Source of the DNA: Williamsia sterculiae
GTDB lineage: Bacteria > Actinomycetota > Actinomycetes > Mycobacteriales > Mycobacteriaceae
Direction: 5' to 3'
Length of the DNA stretch: 64,000 nt
Assembly: GCF_900156495.1 (NCBI RefSeq)
Contig: NZ_FTNT01000013.1
Coordinates: 98,970-162,969 of the forward strand
In this document: positions 1 to 12,583 of the stretch, in pieces
How the letters are laid out: every line of letters begins with the position of its first letter
How positions within the stretch are numbered: the first letter of the stretch is position 1
The notes under the pieces: generated by a model
Databases searched by the model: none
Seen by the model: only the letters and a program-made list of their open reading frames with translations
Told to the model about the DNA's origin: nothing
Position numbers and translations under genes: made by a program

Positions 1-4072
<4,072 letters not shown>

Positions 4073-4413
4073 ACTCACCTCACGTCGCACCTGCCCGCGA
4101 GCGGCGCTTGATAGTTCATGCGTGCGGCCGATCCCGGCACGCGTCCTGGTCGTCGAGGCCCGATGGTGGGGGCTGCCCACATCGTGACCGACGACCCGCC
4201 GAGTACGACTGCTCCGAACTCGGCGCCGTTGCCGGATCGGACGTACGATGTCCACGCCCGCCCTGTTCGGGATCGCCGTCGCAGACGGGCCTCATGATAT
4301 TTTGTCACGCCGCTCGGTGAGTACCGAAATCGCATCCTGTGACCTGGCTGTTTGCCGCGAATCCGACATCTCCGGAGACGCGAGACGCGTCGGCGGCGAA
4401 TTGCCTGGACACA
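4073..4413. other. Intergenic region upstream of gltB
   Basis: About 340 bases separate the gltB start from the terminator of the next gene. I see no convincing gene or RNA here. It should hold the gltB promoter, but I could not pick a -10/-35 pair with confidence. Confidence 0.4.
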
Positions 4414-4452
4414 ACAGGGGTGCGACCACCGATTCGGTGGTCGCACCCCTGT
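4414..4452. terminator. Perfect 19-bp hairpin, terminator for the LGFP lipoprotein gene
   Basis: ACAGGGGTGCGACCACCGA is followed, after one base, by its exact reverse complement. It starts 28 bases past the stop of the leftward lipoprotein gene. No T-run follows, as is common for high-GC actinobacterial terminators. It would also stop transcription coming from the other side. Confidence 0.75.
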
Positions 4453-4479
4453 GTCGTGCGCGACGCTACTGCCGGAGCG

Positions 4480-5139
4480 TCACTTCTCGGTGACTGTGCC
4501 GTCCTTGTCGACCAAGGTGCCCCCGTCGAAGGTCTGCACGAGACCCTCATCGGTCTTCTTCTCGTCACTGGTCGGGTAACCGAGCTTGCCGTTCTCGTGG
4601 TTCTGGGTGCCCCAGTACCCGCCGATCGCACCCTGGACGGTGTACGCCTTCTTGTCCTTCGGGTTCTCGTAGATCGAACCGCCCTCGAAGGTGATGAACT
4701 TGCCCCCACTGGGCAGCGTGACCACCGGGCCGAGCGGCTTGCCCAGGAAGCCCTTCTCGTAGCCGCGCGACGCGTAGACCGCGATGATGGCCGGGTCGGT
4801 GATGGAGACGTCCTTGCCCTCGGGCGACGCGATGGACGTCGACGGCACGGCGGGCTCGGCCGCGGCGGTGGTCGTCGGCGAATCGAGCACCGAACCAGCT
4901 GCACCGGACTCTCCCGCCGCGCCGGCGGAACCGGATTCCCCTCCGGCGCCCGGGATGGCTGCGCCCGCCGACGATGCGGCGCCCGACGCACCGGCCGCCG
5001 CCGACCCCGCGGCGGATCCGGCAGCGGAGGTGGCCGACGATGCTGCGTCCTTCGCGTCCGAGCAACCGGCCACCGCTGCGCCGATGGCGGCGACCGCGGC
5101 AACAGATCCCGCCAGCTTGACGATCATGTGTTTGCTCAT
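4480..5139 (-). CDS. LGFP-repeat lipoprotein
   Basis: A 219-residue exported lipoprotein. The chosen ATG (MSKHMIVKLAG) follows AGAGAG and gives a standard lipobox, AVAGC, with Cys26 as the lipidated residue; a longer in-frame extension would bury the signal. Residues 27-100 are Ala/Ser/Gly-rich and probably disordered. The C-terminal 95 residues carry LGFP-type repeats (FLGKPLGPVV, GKLGYPTSDEK). This repeat is known from cell-envelope proteins of mycolic-acid bacteria, so a role at the envelope is inferred. It stands alone, followed by a hairpin terminator. Confidence 0.85.
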   Translation of the reverse strand: MSKHMIVKLAGSVAAVAAIGAAVAGCSDAKDAASSATSAAGSAAGSAAAGASGAASSAGAAIPGAGGESGSAGAAGESGAAGSVLDSPTTTAAAEPAVPSTSIASPEGKDVSITDPAIIAVYASRGYEKGFLGKPLGPVVTLPSGGKFITFEGGSIYENPKDKKAYTVQGAIGGYWGTQNHENGKLGYPTSDEKKTDEGLVQTFDGGTLVDKDGTVTEK

Positions 5140-5579
5140 CGAATCCCAATCTCTCTGTGAGTGTCCCGGGTCACGAGTCCCTGGGGACCCGCCGGGACGG
5201 CGTGGAATCGGCCGCACACACGGGTACCGGGGTACCGCGTGAGCGCATCCTTGTGGTGGGTGGTGCCGCACTCAGGTGCATACCCGTCGGCCGGGCACAT
5301 GTTGCGGGCATGGACGCGGTCTCACATACGACGATTCGCCGGCACACGGTGTCGCGACCACCACCGTTCACGAATACGTCCACCGCTCCTCCCTCGAACG
5401 CGACGATGCATGTCAGAAAACTTTTGTTTTGCCAGCGTGCGTCACCGCAAAGGACCGTAGCCGGTGAGCCGGGGTTACGCCACTGCAGCGAGCGGGTGTG
5501 ACCTGCTGTGATGCCACCGTTACCGCAGCCGGTCAACGTCTCGTTTTGATCTCGAATCCGGCCTTCAGGCCCGGACACG
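5140..5579. other. Intergenic region without a recognisable gene
   Basis: Between two leftward lipoprotein genes. Short reading frames occur on both strands but none has a ribosome site or a recognisable product. GGTACC is repeated at 5223-5228 and 5231-5236 as a small palindrome, and an A/T-rich patch lies near 5416-5430; either could belong to the promoter of the LGFP gene. Confidence 0.35.
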
Positions 5580-5614
5580 ACGATGCGCGCGACGTGGGAC
5601 GTCGCGCGCATCGT
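5580..5614. terminator. Hairpin terminator, 15-bp perfect stem
   Basis: The arms at 5580-5594 and 5600-5614 (ACGATGCGCGCGACG and its complement) enclose a 5-base loop. It sits 27 bases past the stop of the lipoprotein gene to its right. A second, tighter repeat (ACCGGCT/AGCCGGT) lies at 5621-5635. Confidence 0.7.
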
Positions 5615-5641
5615 GATAGGACCGGCTCAGCCGGTGTGACC

Positions 5642-6085
5642 TCAGGACGAGGGCATCGAGGGCGCGTACGACTTGCACGCTGCCATCGCCTTGGTCCAGG
5701 TCGCGGAATCCACTCCCGGCGGTGCCGACATCGTCTTGCCCGCCGATCCCGACTGCTGACCACCCTGGCCACCCGCCGGCGGCGTACCGGTCGGTTTCAC
5801 CCCGCTCGGGGCGGTGCCGCCACCCTGGGCTCCACCACCCTGTCCGCCGCCCTGTGGCGCGCTGACCCCGTTCTTCGTCATGCACTCCTGGAATGCGGCC
5901 ATCTGCGTCGACGACCCGCCGCCGCTCGCAGTCGACGTCCCACCGGATGTCGAACTCGTCGCCGCCGCAGCGGCGGTGGTACCGCTCGCGGTGGATGTCG
6001 AACCGTCCGAGGAGCATCCACCCACCAGGGCGGCCGCCGAGAGGGCCAGCGCACCGACTCCCATCGTCATCCATCGTTGCTTCAC
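5642..6085 (-). CDS. Small lipoprotein, function unknown
   Basis: 147 residues with a lipoprotein signal: charged start (MKQRW), hydrophobic stretch, then VGGC with Cys24. Next come a Ser/Thr/Gly-rich linker, a segment with the ECMTKNGVSAPQ pattern, a Gly/Gln-rich stretch and a C-terminal piece containing MAACKSYAPS. The paired Cys-containing helices around a low-complexity middle recall a common actinobacterial family of unknown role; I recognise no enzyme. It is followed by the 15-bp hairpin and lies between the LGFP lipoprotein and the two-component system without obvious coupling. Confidence 0.75.
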   Translation of the reverse strand: MKQRWMTMGVGALALSAAALVGGCSSDGSTSTASGTTAAAAATSSTSGGTSTASGGGSSTQMAAFQECMTKNGVSAPQGGGQGGGAQGGGTAPSGVKPTGTPPAGGQGGQQSGSAGKTMSAPPGVDSATWTKAMAACKSYAPSMPSS

Positions 6086-6207
6086 AACATCACCTCACAG
6101 TTCACTGATGGCACAACCGTTGCGCCGAGTCGAACCGTGTGTAGTCACCGAACCTGGGGTACGGCTCGAATGTTGTTGTGAGGTCGCCATCAGCGTCGGG
6201 AACGCGA

Positions 6208-6819
6208 TCAGATCCAGCCCCGCATCCGCGCGACGGTCGCCGCCTGCGCGCGAGTACCGGCGCCCGTCTTGCCCATCGCACTGGACAGATAGTTGCGGAC
6301 GGTTCCCGGGGACAGGTGGACGTCGGCGGCGATCGCCGCGACGGTCGCCCCGCCCAACGCGGCCAGCAGCACCTCCTGCTCCCGGTCGGTCAACGGACTG
6401 TCACCCGTGGTGAGGCTCTCGGTGGCCAGCGTCGGGTCGAAGACCCGCAACCCCGCATGCACCCGACGCACGGCGTCGGCCAGTTCGGCGGCAGGGGTGT
6501 CCTTCACGACGAAACCGGATGCCCCCGCCTGCACGGCCCGACGCAGGTACCCGGGGCGACCGAAGGTGGTGACGATCAGCGAACGAACCTGCGGGAGTTC
6601 CGCCGCCAGAGCCGCGGCCGCCTCGATGCCGGACGCACCGGGCATCTCGATGTCCAGCAGGCACACGTCCACGCCGCGCGCACGCGCCGCATCGACGACG
6701 GCCGTTCCCTCCCCCACCTGGGCCACCACCGTCAGATCCGACTCGAGGTCGAGAAGAGCGGCCAGCGCCCCACGCACCAGCGCCTGATCGTCGGCCAGCA
6801 GAACCCTGATCTCGCTCAC
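6208..6819 (-). CDS. NarL/FixJ-family response regulator
   Basis: A 203-residue DNA-binding response regulator. The GTG start overlaps the kinase stop codon as GTGA, so the longer reading frame that starts upstream is unlikely. The receiver domain spans residues 1-120, with the acidic pair at 10-11, phospho-acceptor Asp56 (LLDIEMPG) and Lys in FVVKDTP. A LuxR-type helix-turn-helix follows (LTDREQEVLLA, LSPGTVRNYLSSAMGK). It pairs with the kinase immediately upstream; the likely target is the adjacent exporter operon, although a second regulator of the same family flanks that operon on the other side. Confidence 0.93.
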   Translation of the reverse strand: MSEIRVLLADDQALVRGALAALLDLESDLTVVAQVGEGTAVVDAARARGVDVCLLDIEMPGASGIEAAAALAAELPQVRSLIVTTFGRPGYLRRAVQAGASGFVVKDTPAAELADAVRRVHAGLRVFDPTLATESLTTGDSPLTDREQEVLLAALGGATVAAIAADVHLSPGTVRNYLSSAMGKTGAGTRAQAATVARMRGWI

Positions 6820-7946
6820 GGCAACGACACCCGCACCCGGGTGCCGGGTCGGACCTCGCCCGAACCGCTCCCGTCCACTGCCGACACCTCCAGTACGCCG
6901 CCCGCATCGCGAACCCGCTCGTCCAGCCCCCGCAGCCCGTTGCCGTAACAACTGCCGTTGATCCCGCGCCCGTCGTCGACGATCTCGATCCCTCTCTCCC
7001 GCAGCGCTACTCGACACGTACGGGCATCGCTGTGGCGCACCACGTTGGTCACCGCCTCCCGCAGCACCCAGGCGAGCACCGGATCATGGTGCACGCCGTC
7101 ACCCACCGGTATCTCGGCGCGGATCTCAGCGGCGTCCAGAGCGCTGCGCGCAGAACGGAGTTCGGTGTGCAGATCCGGGGCCCGCAGATCACCGACCGTG
7201 GTACGCACCTCGCCGAGCGCGGCGCGGGACAACTCGTGCAGTTCGTTCAGTTCCACCTTCGCCCGCGCCGGATCCACGTCGACGAGGCGGGCCGCCAGTT
7301 CTGATTTCAGGGCCATCACGGTCAGCGAGTGGCCCAGGATGTCGTGCACGTCGCGGGCCACGCGCTCTCGTTCGGCGACCACCGCGAGTTGTTTCTGCAG
7401 AGCCCGTTCCTGTTCGGCGGCGAGGTCGCGCAGGCGTTCCCGCATCTGCAACGACCGCATGACCACCAGGACCAGACCCACGACGATCAGCGTGACGGTG
7501 GTGCTCGGATCCGGCGACCACCCGCCGATCAGCTCCGGGAGTACCACCGATGCCGCGATGATCCCCATGACCGTCGCCGCGGACAACACCGCGGGGAAGA
7601 GGAACAGCGCGAGCGCCATGAAGTACGGGCCCAGCCCCAGGACCTGCTGGCCGATGATCGGCGCCAACCCGGCCGCGAGACACCCGAGGCCCGTCACCCA
7701 CAACACGGGGTGATGACCACCGCGGTCGCCGCTGCGCATGCAGGGCACCATCACGTAGACACACATCGCGGTGTAGACCATCGCGAACACGGTCAGCAGG
7801 ACCAGCCCCGCGATCCGGACGGGGGTCGACAACGTCGTCGACGTCACCATCCCCACGTAGGGGTAGGTCAGGAACAGCAGCCAGATCGCACCGAAGACCC
7901 AGCGCAGGTCGCGCCAGGCCTTCAGATGCTCGCTCACCTTGATCAT
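6816..7946 (-). CDS. DesK-type sensor histidine kinase
   Basis: 376 residues. The N-terminal half has about five membrane helices (residues 17-165) with very short loops, so the signal is probably sensed in or at the membrane. A HisKA_3 dimerisation helix follows, with phospho-acceptor His201 (ARDVHDILGHS), then an HATPase domain with REAVTNVVRHS and DDGRGI motifs. The ATG at 7946 has no strong ribosome site; a GTG nine bases in (VSEHLKAW) is an alternative. It is translationally coupled to the response regulator downstream. A tandem repeat separates it from the exporter genes transcribed ahead of it. Confidence 0.92.
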   Translation of the reverse strand: MIKVSEHLKAWRDLRWVFGAIWLLFLTYPYVGMVTSTTLSTPVRIAGLVLLTVFAMVYTAMCVYVMVPCMRSGDRGGHHPVLWVTGLGCLAAGLAPIIGQQVLGLGPYFMALALFLFPAVLSAATVMGIIAASVVLPELIGGWSPDPSTTVTLIVVGLVLVVMRSLQMRERLRDLAAEQERALQKQLAVVAERERVARDVHDILGHSLTVMALKSELAARLVDVDPARAKVELNELHELSRAALGEVRTTVGDLRAPDLHTELRSARSALDAAEIRAEIPVGDGVHHDPVLAWVLREAVTNVVRHSDARTCRVALRERGIEIVDDGRGINGSCYGNGLRGLDERVRDAGGVLEVSAVDGSGSGEVRPGTRVRVSLP

Positions 7947-7960
7947 TGTGGACCAGTCAC

Positions 7961-8050
7961 GCTCACTGGCGTTCGCCGCTGGAACATCCGGGCGCGCTCA
8001 CTGGCGTTCGCCGCTGGAACATCCGGGCGCGCTCACTGGCGTTCGCCGCT
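7961..8050. repeat. 35-bp tandem repeat, 2.6 copies, copying the permease 3' end
   Basis: Unit 1 spans 7961-7995, unit 2 spans 7996-8030 (identical), and the first 20 bases of unit 3 span 8031-8050. Unit 3 lies inside the permease gene and encodes its last residues and stop, so units 1 and 2 are extra copies of the gene end, each with the same in-frame TGA. Slippage or unequal crossing-over is the simple explanation. Confidence 0.9.
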
Positions 8051-8833
8051 GCGTCGGTAGAAGAACACGGCCAGCGCACCGAAGATGCCCGCCCAGACCA
8101 CCACGTTGAGCAGGGCCACCCAGACCGAGCTGTGCTGGCCGTAGGCCGAGTAACCCTCGGTGAGCGGATAGTTGGCCAACGCGTTCACTCCGAACATGGG
8201 CGTGAACTGCGAGAATGTGTACATGGCACCCCGCAGCGGCACGAACACGTTGCCCGCGAAGGCGAGCAGGGTGAGCACGCCACCGGCGAGCTGCATTGCC
8301 GCCTCCGTGCGCAACGCGCTACCGATCGCCATCCCGAAGGCCGCGAAGATGGACGCACTCAGCCAACCCAGCAACACCGACCCGGCCCAGAGTCCGATGG
8401 GAGCGCTCGCTCCCGTGACCGCACCCGCCACCGAGAGCAACAGCAGTGGGAGCAATGCCATCGTCAGGGCGACACCGGTCTTGGTCAGCACGTATGACAC
8501 CGGGGTGAGCGGGGTCAGTCGCAGAGTGCGTGTCCATCCGGCCTGTTGTTCCAGGACGACCGAGGCGGCGTTGGTGGTGGTCGCGATGACAGCCCCGTAC
8601 ACGGCCATGTGCACCATCACGTAGGCCGCGACGTTCGCGTGTCCGATGCGATCCGAGGTGTCACCCTGCGTGGAACCGAAGACGAAGTACATCAGCGTCG
8701 GCATGATGACGGTGAAGATCAGCGCCCGCCGATTCCGCAGCACCCGTCGCAGATCGGTGACCAGGTAGGTGATGCTGAAACCGCCGAGCGCGCCGGATCG
8801 CGGTCGGCTGGCGGGGGCGAGTGCTGCGGTCAT
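8033..8833 (-). CDS. ABC-2 type transporter permease
   Basis: 266 residues and about six membrane helices, typical of ABC-2 permeases (DrrB/NatB-like). The cytoplasmic N-terminus is followed by the first helix around FTVIMPTLMYFVFG, and the ABC-2 signature region includes LEQQAGWTRTLRLTPLTP. The start overlaps the ATPase stop as ATGA. Together they form an exporter whose substrate (drug, lipid or peptide) cannot be read from sequence. Its last 20 bases are the third copy of the tandem repeat that fills the gap to the kinase gene. Confidence 0.92.
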   Translation of the reverse strand: MTAALAPASRPRSGALGGFSITYLVTDLRRVLRNRRALIFTVIMPTLMYFVFGSTQGDTSDRIGHANVAAYVMVHMAVYGAVIATTTNAASVVLEQQAGWTRTLRLTPLTPVSYVLTKTGVALTMALLPLLLLSVAGAVTGASAPIGLWAGSVLLGWLSASIFAAFGMAIGSALRTEAAMQLAGGVLTLLAFAGNVFVPLRGAMYTFSQFTPMFGVNALANYPLTEGYSAYGQHSSVWVALLNVVVWAGIFGALAVFFYRRSGERQ

Positions 8834-9798
8834 CGAAGGATCTCCTTGTCCTCGGACGGATGGGTGAGGGCGACGAACGCGTCCTCGAGGTTCTGCGCCG
8901 CGATCTCCACGTCGTGGGCGTCGGTGGCGGTGAACAGGTAGCGGGCGACGGTGTCGGAATCACCGGAGGCGAAGAACGCGCGACCGCCGCGGATGTCGAT
9001 GTCGGTGATCTCCGGGACGGCCGTGCGCACGCGCTCGATCTCCTCGGCCGTGAGGACCGCCGAGACCACCCGACCCGAGGCCTGCGCGCGGATCTCGGCG
9101 GTGGTCCCGTCGGCGACCACCCGTCCCCCGGCGACCATCACGATGCGGTCGGCGAAGTCGTCGGCCTCCTCGAGGTAGTGCGTGGCGAACAGGACGGTGC
9201 GGCCCTGCCCGGCATCGGCGCGCATGGTCGACCAGAACGCGCGCCGCGATTCCACATCCATTCCCGCGGTGGGCTCGTCGAGGACGATCAGGTCGGGGTC
9301 GGGGAGCAAAGCCAGCGCGAACTTCAAGCGTTGTTGTTCGCCACCCGAGCATTTCGACACCTTGCGCCCGGCGATACCTGCGATGTCGGCACGGCCCATG
9401 ACGTCCTGTATCTCGTCGGTCGCACCGAAGGTCGCGGCGATGATCCGCACGGTCTCTTCCACGGTGAAGTCGGGCAACAGGCCCCCCGACTGCATCACCG
9501 CGGCCACCCGACCCTCGCGGGCGGCCTGCTCGGGGGTCCGATCGAACACCCGGATGGTCCCCGATGCCGGGGTGGTGAGTCCCAGGATCATGTCGATGGT
9601 GGTGGTCTTGCCCGCGCCGTTGGGTCCGAGGAACGCCACCACCTCCCCCGCCCCGATGGTGAGGTCGATGCCGTCGACGGCGGTGACCGTCGCCCCGTGG
9701 GGCCCGCGAAAAGTCTTGCGCAGATCGCGCACGTCGATCGCCGTGGCGGTCGCGGAGTGCGCCGCCCCGGTCTTGTCCGCTGTGATGTTCATGTGCAT
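8830..9798 (-). CDS. ABC transporter ATP-binding protein, exporter type
   Basis: About 322 residues. Walker A is FLGPNGAGKTT, the signature is KCSGGEQQRLKFA and Walker B is LIVLDEPTAGMD. The C-terminal extension of about 90 residues is usual for NatA/DrrA-type ATPases. A start at 9858 would lie inside the palindromic operator, so a start at 9798 (MHMNITADK) or 9792 is preferred; neither has a clear ribosome site and the transcript may be nearly leaderless. It is coupled to the permease and divergent from a response regulator gene. Confidence 0.92.
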   Translation of the reverse strand: MHMNITADKTGAAHSATATAIDVRDLRKTFRGPHGATVTAVDGIDLTIGAGEVVAFLGPNGAGKTTTIDMILGLTTPASGTIRVFDRTPEQAAREGRVAAVMQSGGLLPDFTVEETVRIIAATFGATDEIQDVMGRADIAGIAGRKVSKCSGGEQQRLKFALALLPDPDLIVLDEPTAGMDVESRRAFWSTMRADAGQGRTVLFATHYLEEADDFADRIVMVAGGRVVADGTTAEIRAQASGRVVSAVLTAEEIERVRTAVPEITDIDIRGGRAFFASGDSDTVARYLFTATDAHDVEIAAQNLEDAFVALTHPSEDKEILR

Positions 9799-9837
9799 GA
9801 CACTGCCGCGAACGGGGCCGCGATACCGCACCCAGTT

Positions 9838-9865
9838 GTCATCGGTTGGTGATGACATCTGTCAT
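9838..9865. promoter_or_regulatory. Nested inverted repeats between exporter and response regulator genes
   Basis: GTCATC-N7-GATGAC (9838-9856) overlaps ATGACA-TC-TGTCAT (9852-9865), so three TGTCAT-type half sites lie about one helical turn apart. The position between divergent genes and the dyad symmetry suggest a binding site for one of the two NarL-family regulators. The assignment is inferred. Confidence 0.6.
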
Positions 9866-9900
9866 GGTGAGTGACAGCAGGAGAAGGTGAGGAGGTGCGG

Positions 9901-10602
9901 GTGTCCGAGAACGCGCCACGCGCGACCACCGTGGTGGTAGCGGACGATCAGGGCATCATCCGGGAGTCGGTGGCGGCCATGCTCGATCTGCAGAGCGACA
10001 TCTCGGTGGTCGCCACGGCGTCGAACGGGATCGAATTGGTGGCCGCGGTCGCCGAACATCGACCCGACGTGGTGCTCACCGACCTGCGGATGCCCGAGAT
10101 GGACGGGGCCGAGGCCACACGTCGCCTGCTGACCGACGATCCAGACCTGCCGGTCGTGGTGCTGACCACCTTCGACGACGACACCTCCGTGTTCGCCGCG
10201 CTGGACGCCGGCGCGCGCGGATACCTGACCAAGGACGCGGGCCGCCACGAGCTGGTCGCCGCCGTGCGGGCGGCCGCGTCCGGACAGTCGGTACTCGACC
10301 CCACCGTGCAGGCGCGGCTGGTGAACTCGGCGTTGCGTCGACCGGCGGCCGCACCCGCCGAAACCGCCCCGGCGCCCCAGTCCCCTGCACCTCTCGCCGA
10401 CCGGGAACTCGACCACCTCACCAGCCGTGAACGCGAGGTGTTGGGCCTGATCGCGGACGGACTGTCCAATCGCGACATCGCCGGACGGCTGTTCGTCTCC
10501 GAGTCGACCATCAAGACTCACATCAACAATCTGTTCGCCAAGATCCACGTCCGCGACCGCGGGCAGGCGGTCGCGGTCGCCTTTCGCGCCGGCCTACGCT
10601 GA
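9901..10602 (+). CDS. NarL/FixJ-family response regulator, no adjacent kinase
   Basis: 233 residues from the GTG at 9901 (VSENAPRATT), chosen because GAGGAG sits six bases upstream; GTG 9895 is also possible. The receiver domain has Asp61 (LTDLRMPEMDG) and Lys in LTKDAG. A Pro/Ala-rich linker (residues 140-160) leads to a LuxR-type DNA-binding domain (LTSREREVLGLIADG, VSESTIKTHINNLFAK). No kinase gene lies next to it; it may share the DesK-type kinase located past the exporter, or answer to a distant one. Divergent from the exporter operon across a palindromic site. Confidence 0.92.
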   Translation: MSENAPRATTVVVADDQGIIRESVAAMLDLQSDISVVATASNGIELVAAVAEHRPDVVLTDLRMPEMDGAEATRRLLTDDPDLPVVVLTTFDDDTSVFAALDAGARGYLTKDAGRHELVAAVRAAASGQSVLDPTVQARLVNSALRRPAAAPAETAPAPQSPAPLADRELDHLTSREREVLGLIADGLSNRDIAGRLFVSESTIKTHINNLFAKIHVRDRGQAVAVAFRAGLR

Positions 10603-10765
10603 CCGGTCCTCCCGCAGGCGATCGGGTGGATACCCGGACCGGCGATCCCTGGATGAATCGACAGTGCCATCCGTACTCGCGTGCGGGCAGTCTGGACCGT
10701 GTTCGATCCCAGTGAGTTCGAACCGAACTGAATACGACGGACACAACGATCAGGAGTGTGGATCC

Positions 10766-11647
10766 ATGACCACGACGACCCTTCCCGGCGGCACCTTCTC
10801 CCTCGGCGGCGATCTCACCGTGACCCGCGTCGGTTACGGGGCCATGCAACTCGCGGGTCCCGGCGTCTTCGGCCCGCCCGCCGACCGTGACGCCGCCGTC
10901 GCCGTCCTGCGCGAGGCCGTCGACCTCGGGATCACCCACATCGACACCAGCGACTTCTACGGCCCCTTCGTCACCAACGAGATCATTCGCGAGGCACTGT
11001 CCCCGTACCCCGAGTCGCTGCACATCGTCACCAAGGTCGGTGCCCGCCGCGACGACGAGGGCAACTGGCCGCAGGCCCTCGAGGCCGACGATCTCCGGCG
11101 CGCGGTCGAAGAGAACCTGGAACACCTGGGTCTGGAGGCGATGGACGCGGTGAACCTGCGGGTCGGCGACTTCGACAAGCCGCGTGCGGGTTCCATCGCC
11201 GAACCGTTCGGCGTGCTGGCCGCCCTGCGCGAGGAGGGATTGATCCGGCACCTCGGGGTCAGCAACGTCACCGCCGAGCAGGTCGCCGAGGCCCAGGGCA
11301 TCGCACCGGTGGCCTGCGTACAGAACTTCTACAACATCGCGCACCGGGTCGATGACGATCTCATCGACTCGCTGGCCGAGCAGGGCATCGCATTCGTGCC
11401 GTTCTTCCCGCTGGGCGGATTCTCGCCGCTGCAGGCCGATGAGCTGAACACCGTGGCCGCACAGCTCGACGCGACGCCCATGGCGGTGGCGTTGTCGTGG
11501 TTGCTGCAGCGCTCGCCCAACATCCTGCTGATCCCCGGCACCTCGTCGGTGGCGCACCTGCGGGAGAACGTGGCCGGCGCGGGTCTGGAGTTGTCCGCCG
11601 ACGCGCTGGCCGAGCTGAACGCGATCGGCGGTCAGTCGACGGACTGA
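10766..11647 (+). CDS. Aldo/keto reductase
   Basis: 293 residues forming an NADPH-dependent (beta/alpha)8 oxidoreductase. ATG 10766 follows AGGAG by nine bases. Visible motifs are GYGAMQLAG near the N-terminus, HIDTSDFYG (catalytic Asp and Tyr), the Lys strand IVTKVGARR, GVSN, and the C-terminal cofactor loop LLIPGTSSVAHLREN. It belongs with the actinobacterial AKRs sometimes annotated as pyridoxal-reductase-like; the substrate is not determinable. Its end overlaps the convergent LysR gene by 16 bases. Confidence 0.92.
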   Translation: MTTTTLPGGTFSLGGDLTVTRVGYGAMQLAGPGVFGPPADRDAAVAVLREAVDLGITHIDTSDFYGPFVTNEIIREALSPYPESLHIVTKVGARRDDEGNWPQALEADDLRRAVEENLEHLGLEAMDAVNLRVGDFDKPRAGSIAEPFGVLAALREEGLIRHLGVSNVTAEQVAEAQGIAPVACVQNFYNIAHRVDDDLIDSLAEQGIAFVPFFPLGGFSPLQADELNTVAAQLDATPMAVALSWLLQRSPNILLIPGTSSVAHLRENVAGAGLELSADALAELNAIGGQSTD

Positions 11648-12546
11648 TCTCGCAGCAGATCCCGGAACGCGGTGGCCGCGGCGCTCAACGGTGCGCCGCG
11701 GCGCCAGACCACCCCGACGTCGCGGGTGGATGCCGCACCGCTCAACGGGATCAGCCGCAGGCCCGGGGGTGGCACCACATCCTGTTCGACCGGCAGCACG
11801 GCCACCCCCAACCCCGTGGCCGCGAACCCGGCGACGGTCTGGAGATCGGTGGACTCGAAGGTGATCCGCGGCGTGAATCCGGCCTCGGCACAGAGCTCGT
11901 CGACGATGTGGCGCATCCCGAACCCCGGTCGCATCACGATGAACGGCTCCGCGGACACCTCGATCAGCGGGGCCGACGGCCAGTCGGCCAACCGGTGATC
12001 GGCGGTGACCGCGAGGGCCAACGGTTGACTGCTCACCCTCGACCACCCCAACCCCGCGGCGGCGGGTCGCGGTGACACCAGGCCGAGATCGGCGGAGCCG
12101 TCCACGACCTGCCCGACCACCACGTCGGCGGCGTCCTGAGAGAGCTCGAACGCCACGTCGGGATGATCGCCGAGAAAGCGATCGACCAGCCGCGGCACCA
12201 GATGTACCCCGAAGGAGTGCAGGAACGCCAGACGTACCGTCCCAGCCGTCGGGGTGAGCGCGTCGGCAACCTCCCGACGACCGGCGTCGACCTCCGCCTT
12301 GGCCCGGCGCAGCCGCTGCAAGTAGATCCGACCGACGCCGTTCAGGGTCAGTCTCCGGCCGTGTCGGTCGAACAGCGGGGTCGCGAGAGTCCGTTCCAGC
12401 TCGCGCAACCGTCGCGACAACGTCGGCTGCGACATGTGCAGGGCGGTGGCCGCCGCGGTGACGTTCTCCAGCTCGGCGAGGGTCACGAACCAGAAGGCTT
12501 CCGACGTGTCATTCATCAGTGAATGATATTGGTCAAAAAGATTCAT
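11632..12546 (-). CDS. LysR-family transcriptional regulator
   Basis: About 304 residues. The N-terminal winged helix (TLAELENVTAAATALHMSQPTLSRRLRELERTL region) and the effector-binding domain fit LysR regulators of normal length. ATG 12546 (MNLFDQYHSL) has weak GACGGAA upstream; ATG 12516 (MNDTSEAF) is an alternative. It is divergent, only 37 bases apart, from an MFS transporter, the standard arrangement for a LysR regulator controlling its neighbour. A CATTCA-N4-TGAATG repeat lies at its 5' end. Confidence 0.92.
   Translation of the reverse strand: MNLFDQYHSLMNDTSEAFWFVTLAELENVTAAATALHMSQPTLSRRLRELERTLATPLFDRHGRRLTLNGVGRIYLQRLRRAKAEVDAGRREVADALTPTAGTVRLAFLHSFGVHLVPRLVDRFLGDHPDVAFELSQDAADVVVGQVVDGSADLGLVSPRPAAAGLGWSRVSSQPLALAVTADHRLADWPSAPLIEVSAEPFIVMRPGFGMRHIVDELCAEAGFTPRITFESTDLQTVAGFAATGLGVAVLPVEQDVVPPPGLRLIPLSGAASTRDVGVVWRRGAPLSAAATAFRDLLRDQSVD
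12510..12525. promoter_or_regulatory. Inverted repeat at the 5' end of the LysR gene
   Basis: CATTCA-TCAG-TGAATG, a perfect 6-4-6 dyad. LysR regulators usually bind such sites next to their own divergent promoter. It falls inside the coding sequence if translation starts at 12546, so the role is uncertain. Confidence 0.4.
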
Positions 12547-12583
12547 TTCCGTCGGTAATCGATCTGCGTGATGCTGGTTTGCG

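Noticed and set aside
7961..8050. CRISPR array
   Set aside because: Units are directly joined without spacers and derive from the permease gene end.
10523..12046. 507-codon open frame on the - strand
   Set aside because: Antisense to the aldo/keto reductase and out of frame with the LysR gene.
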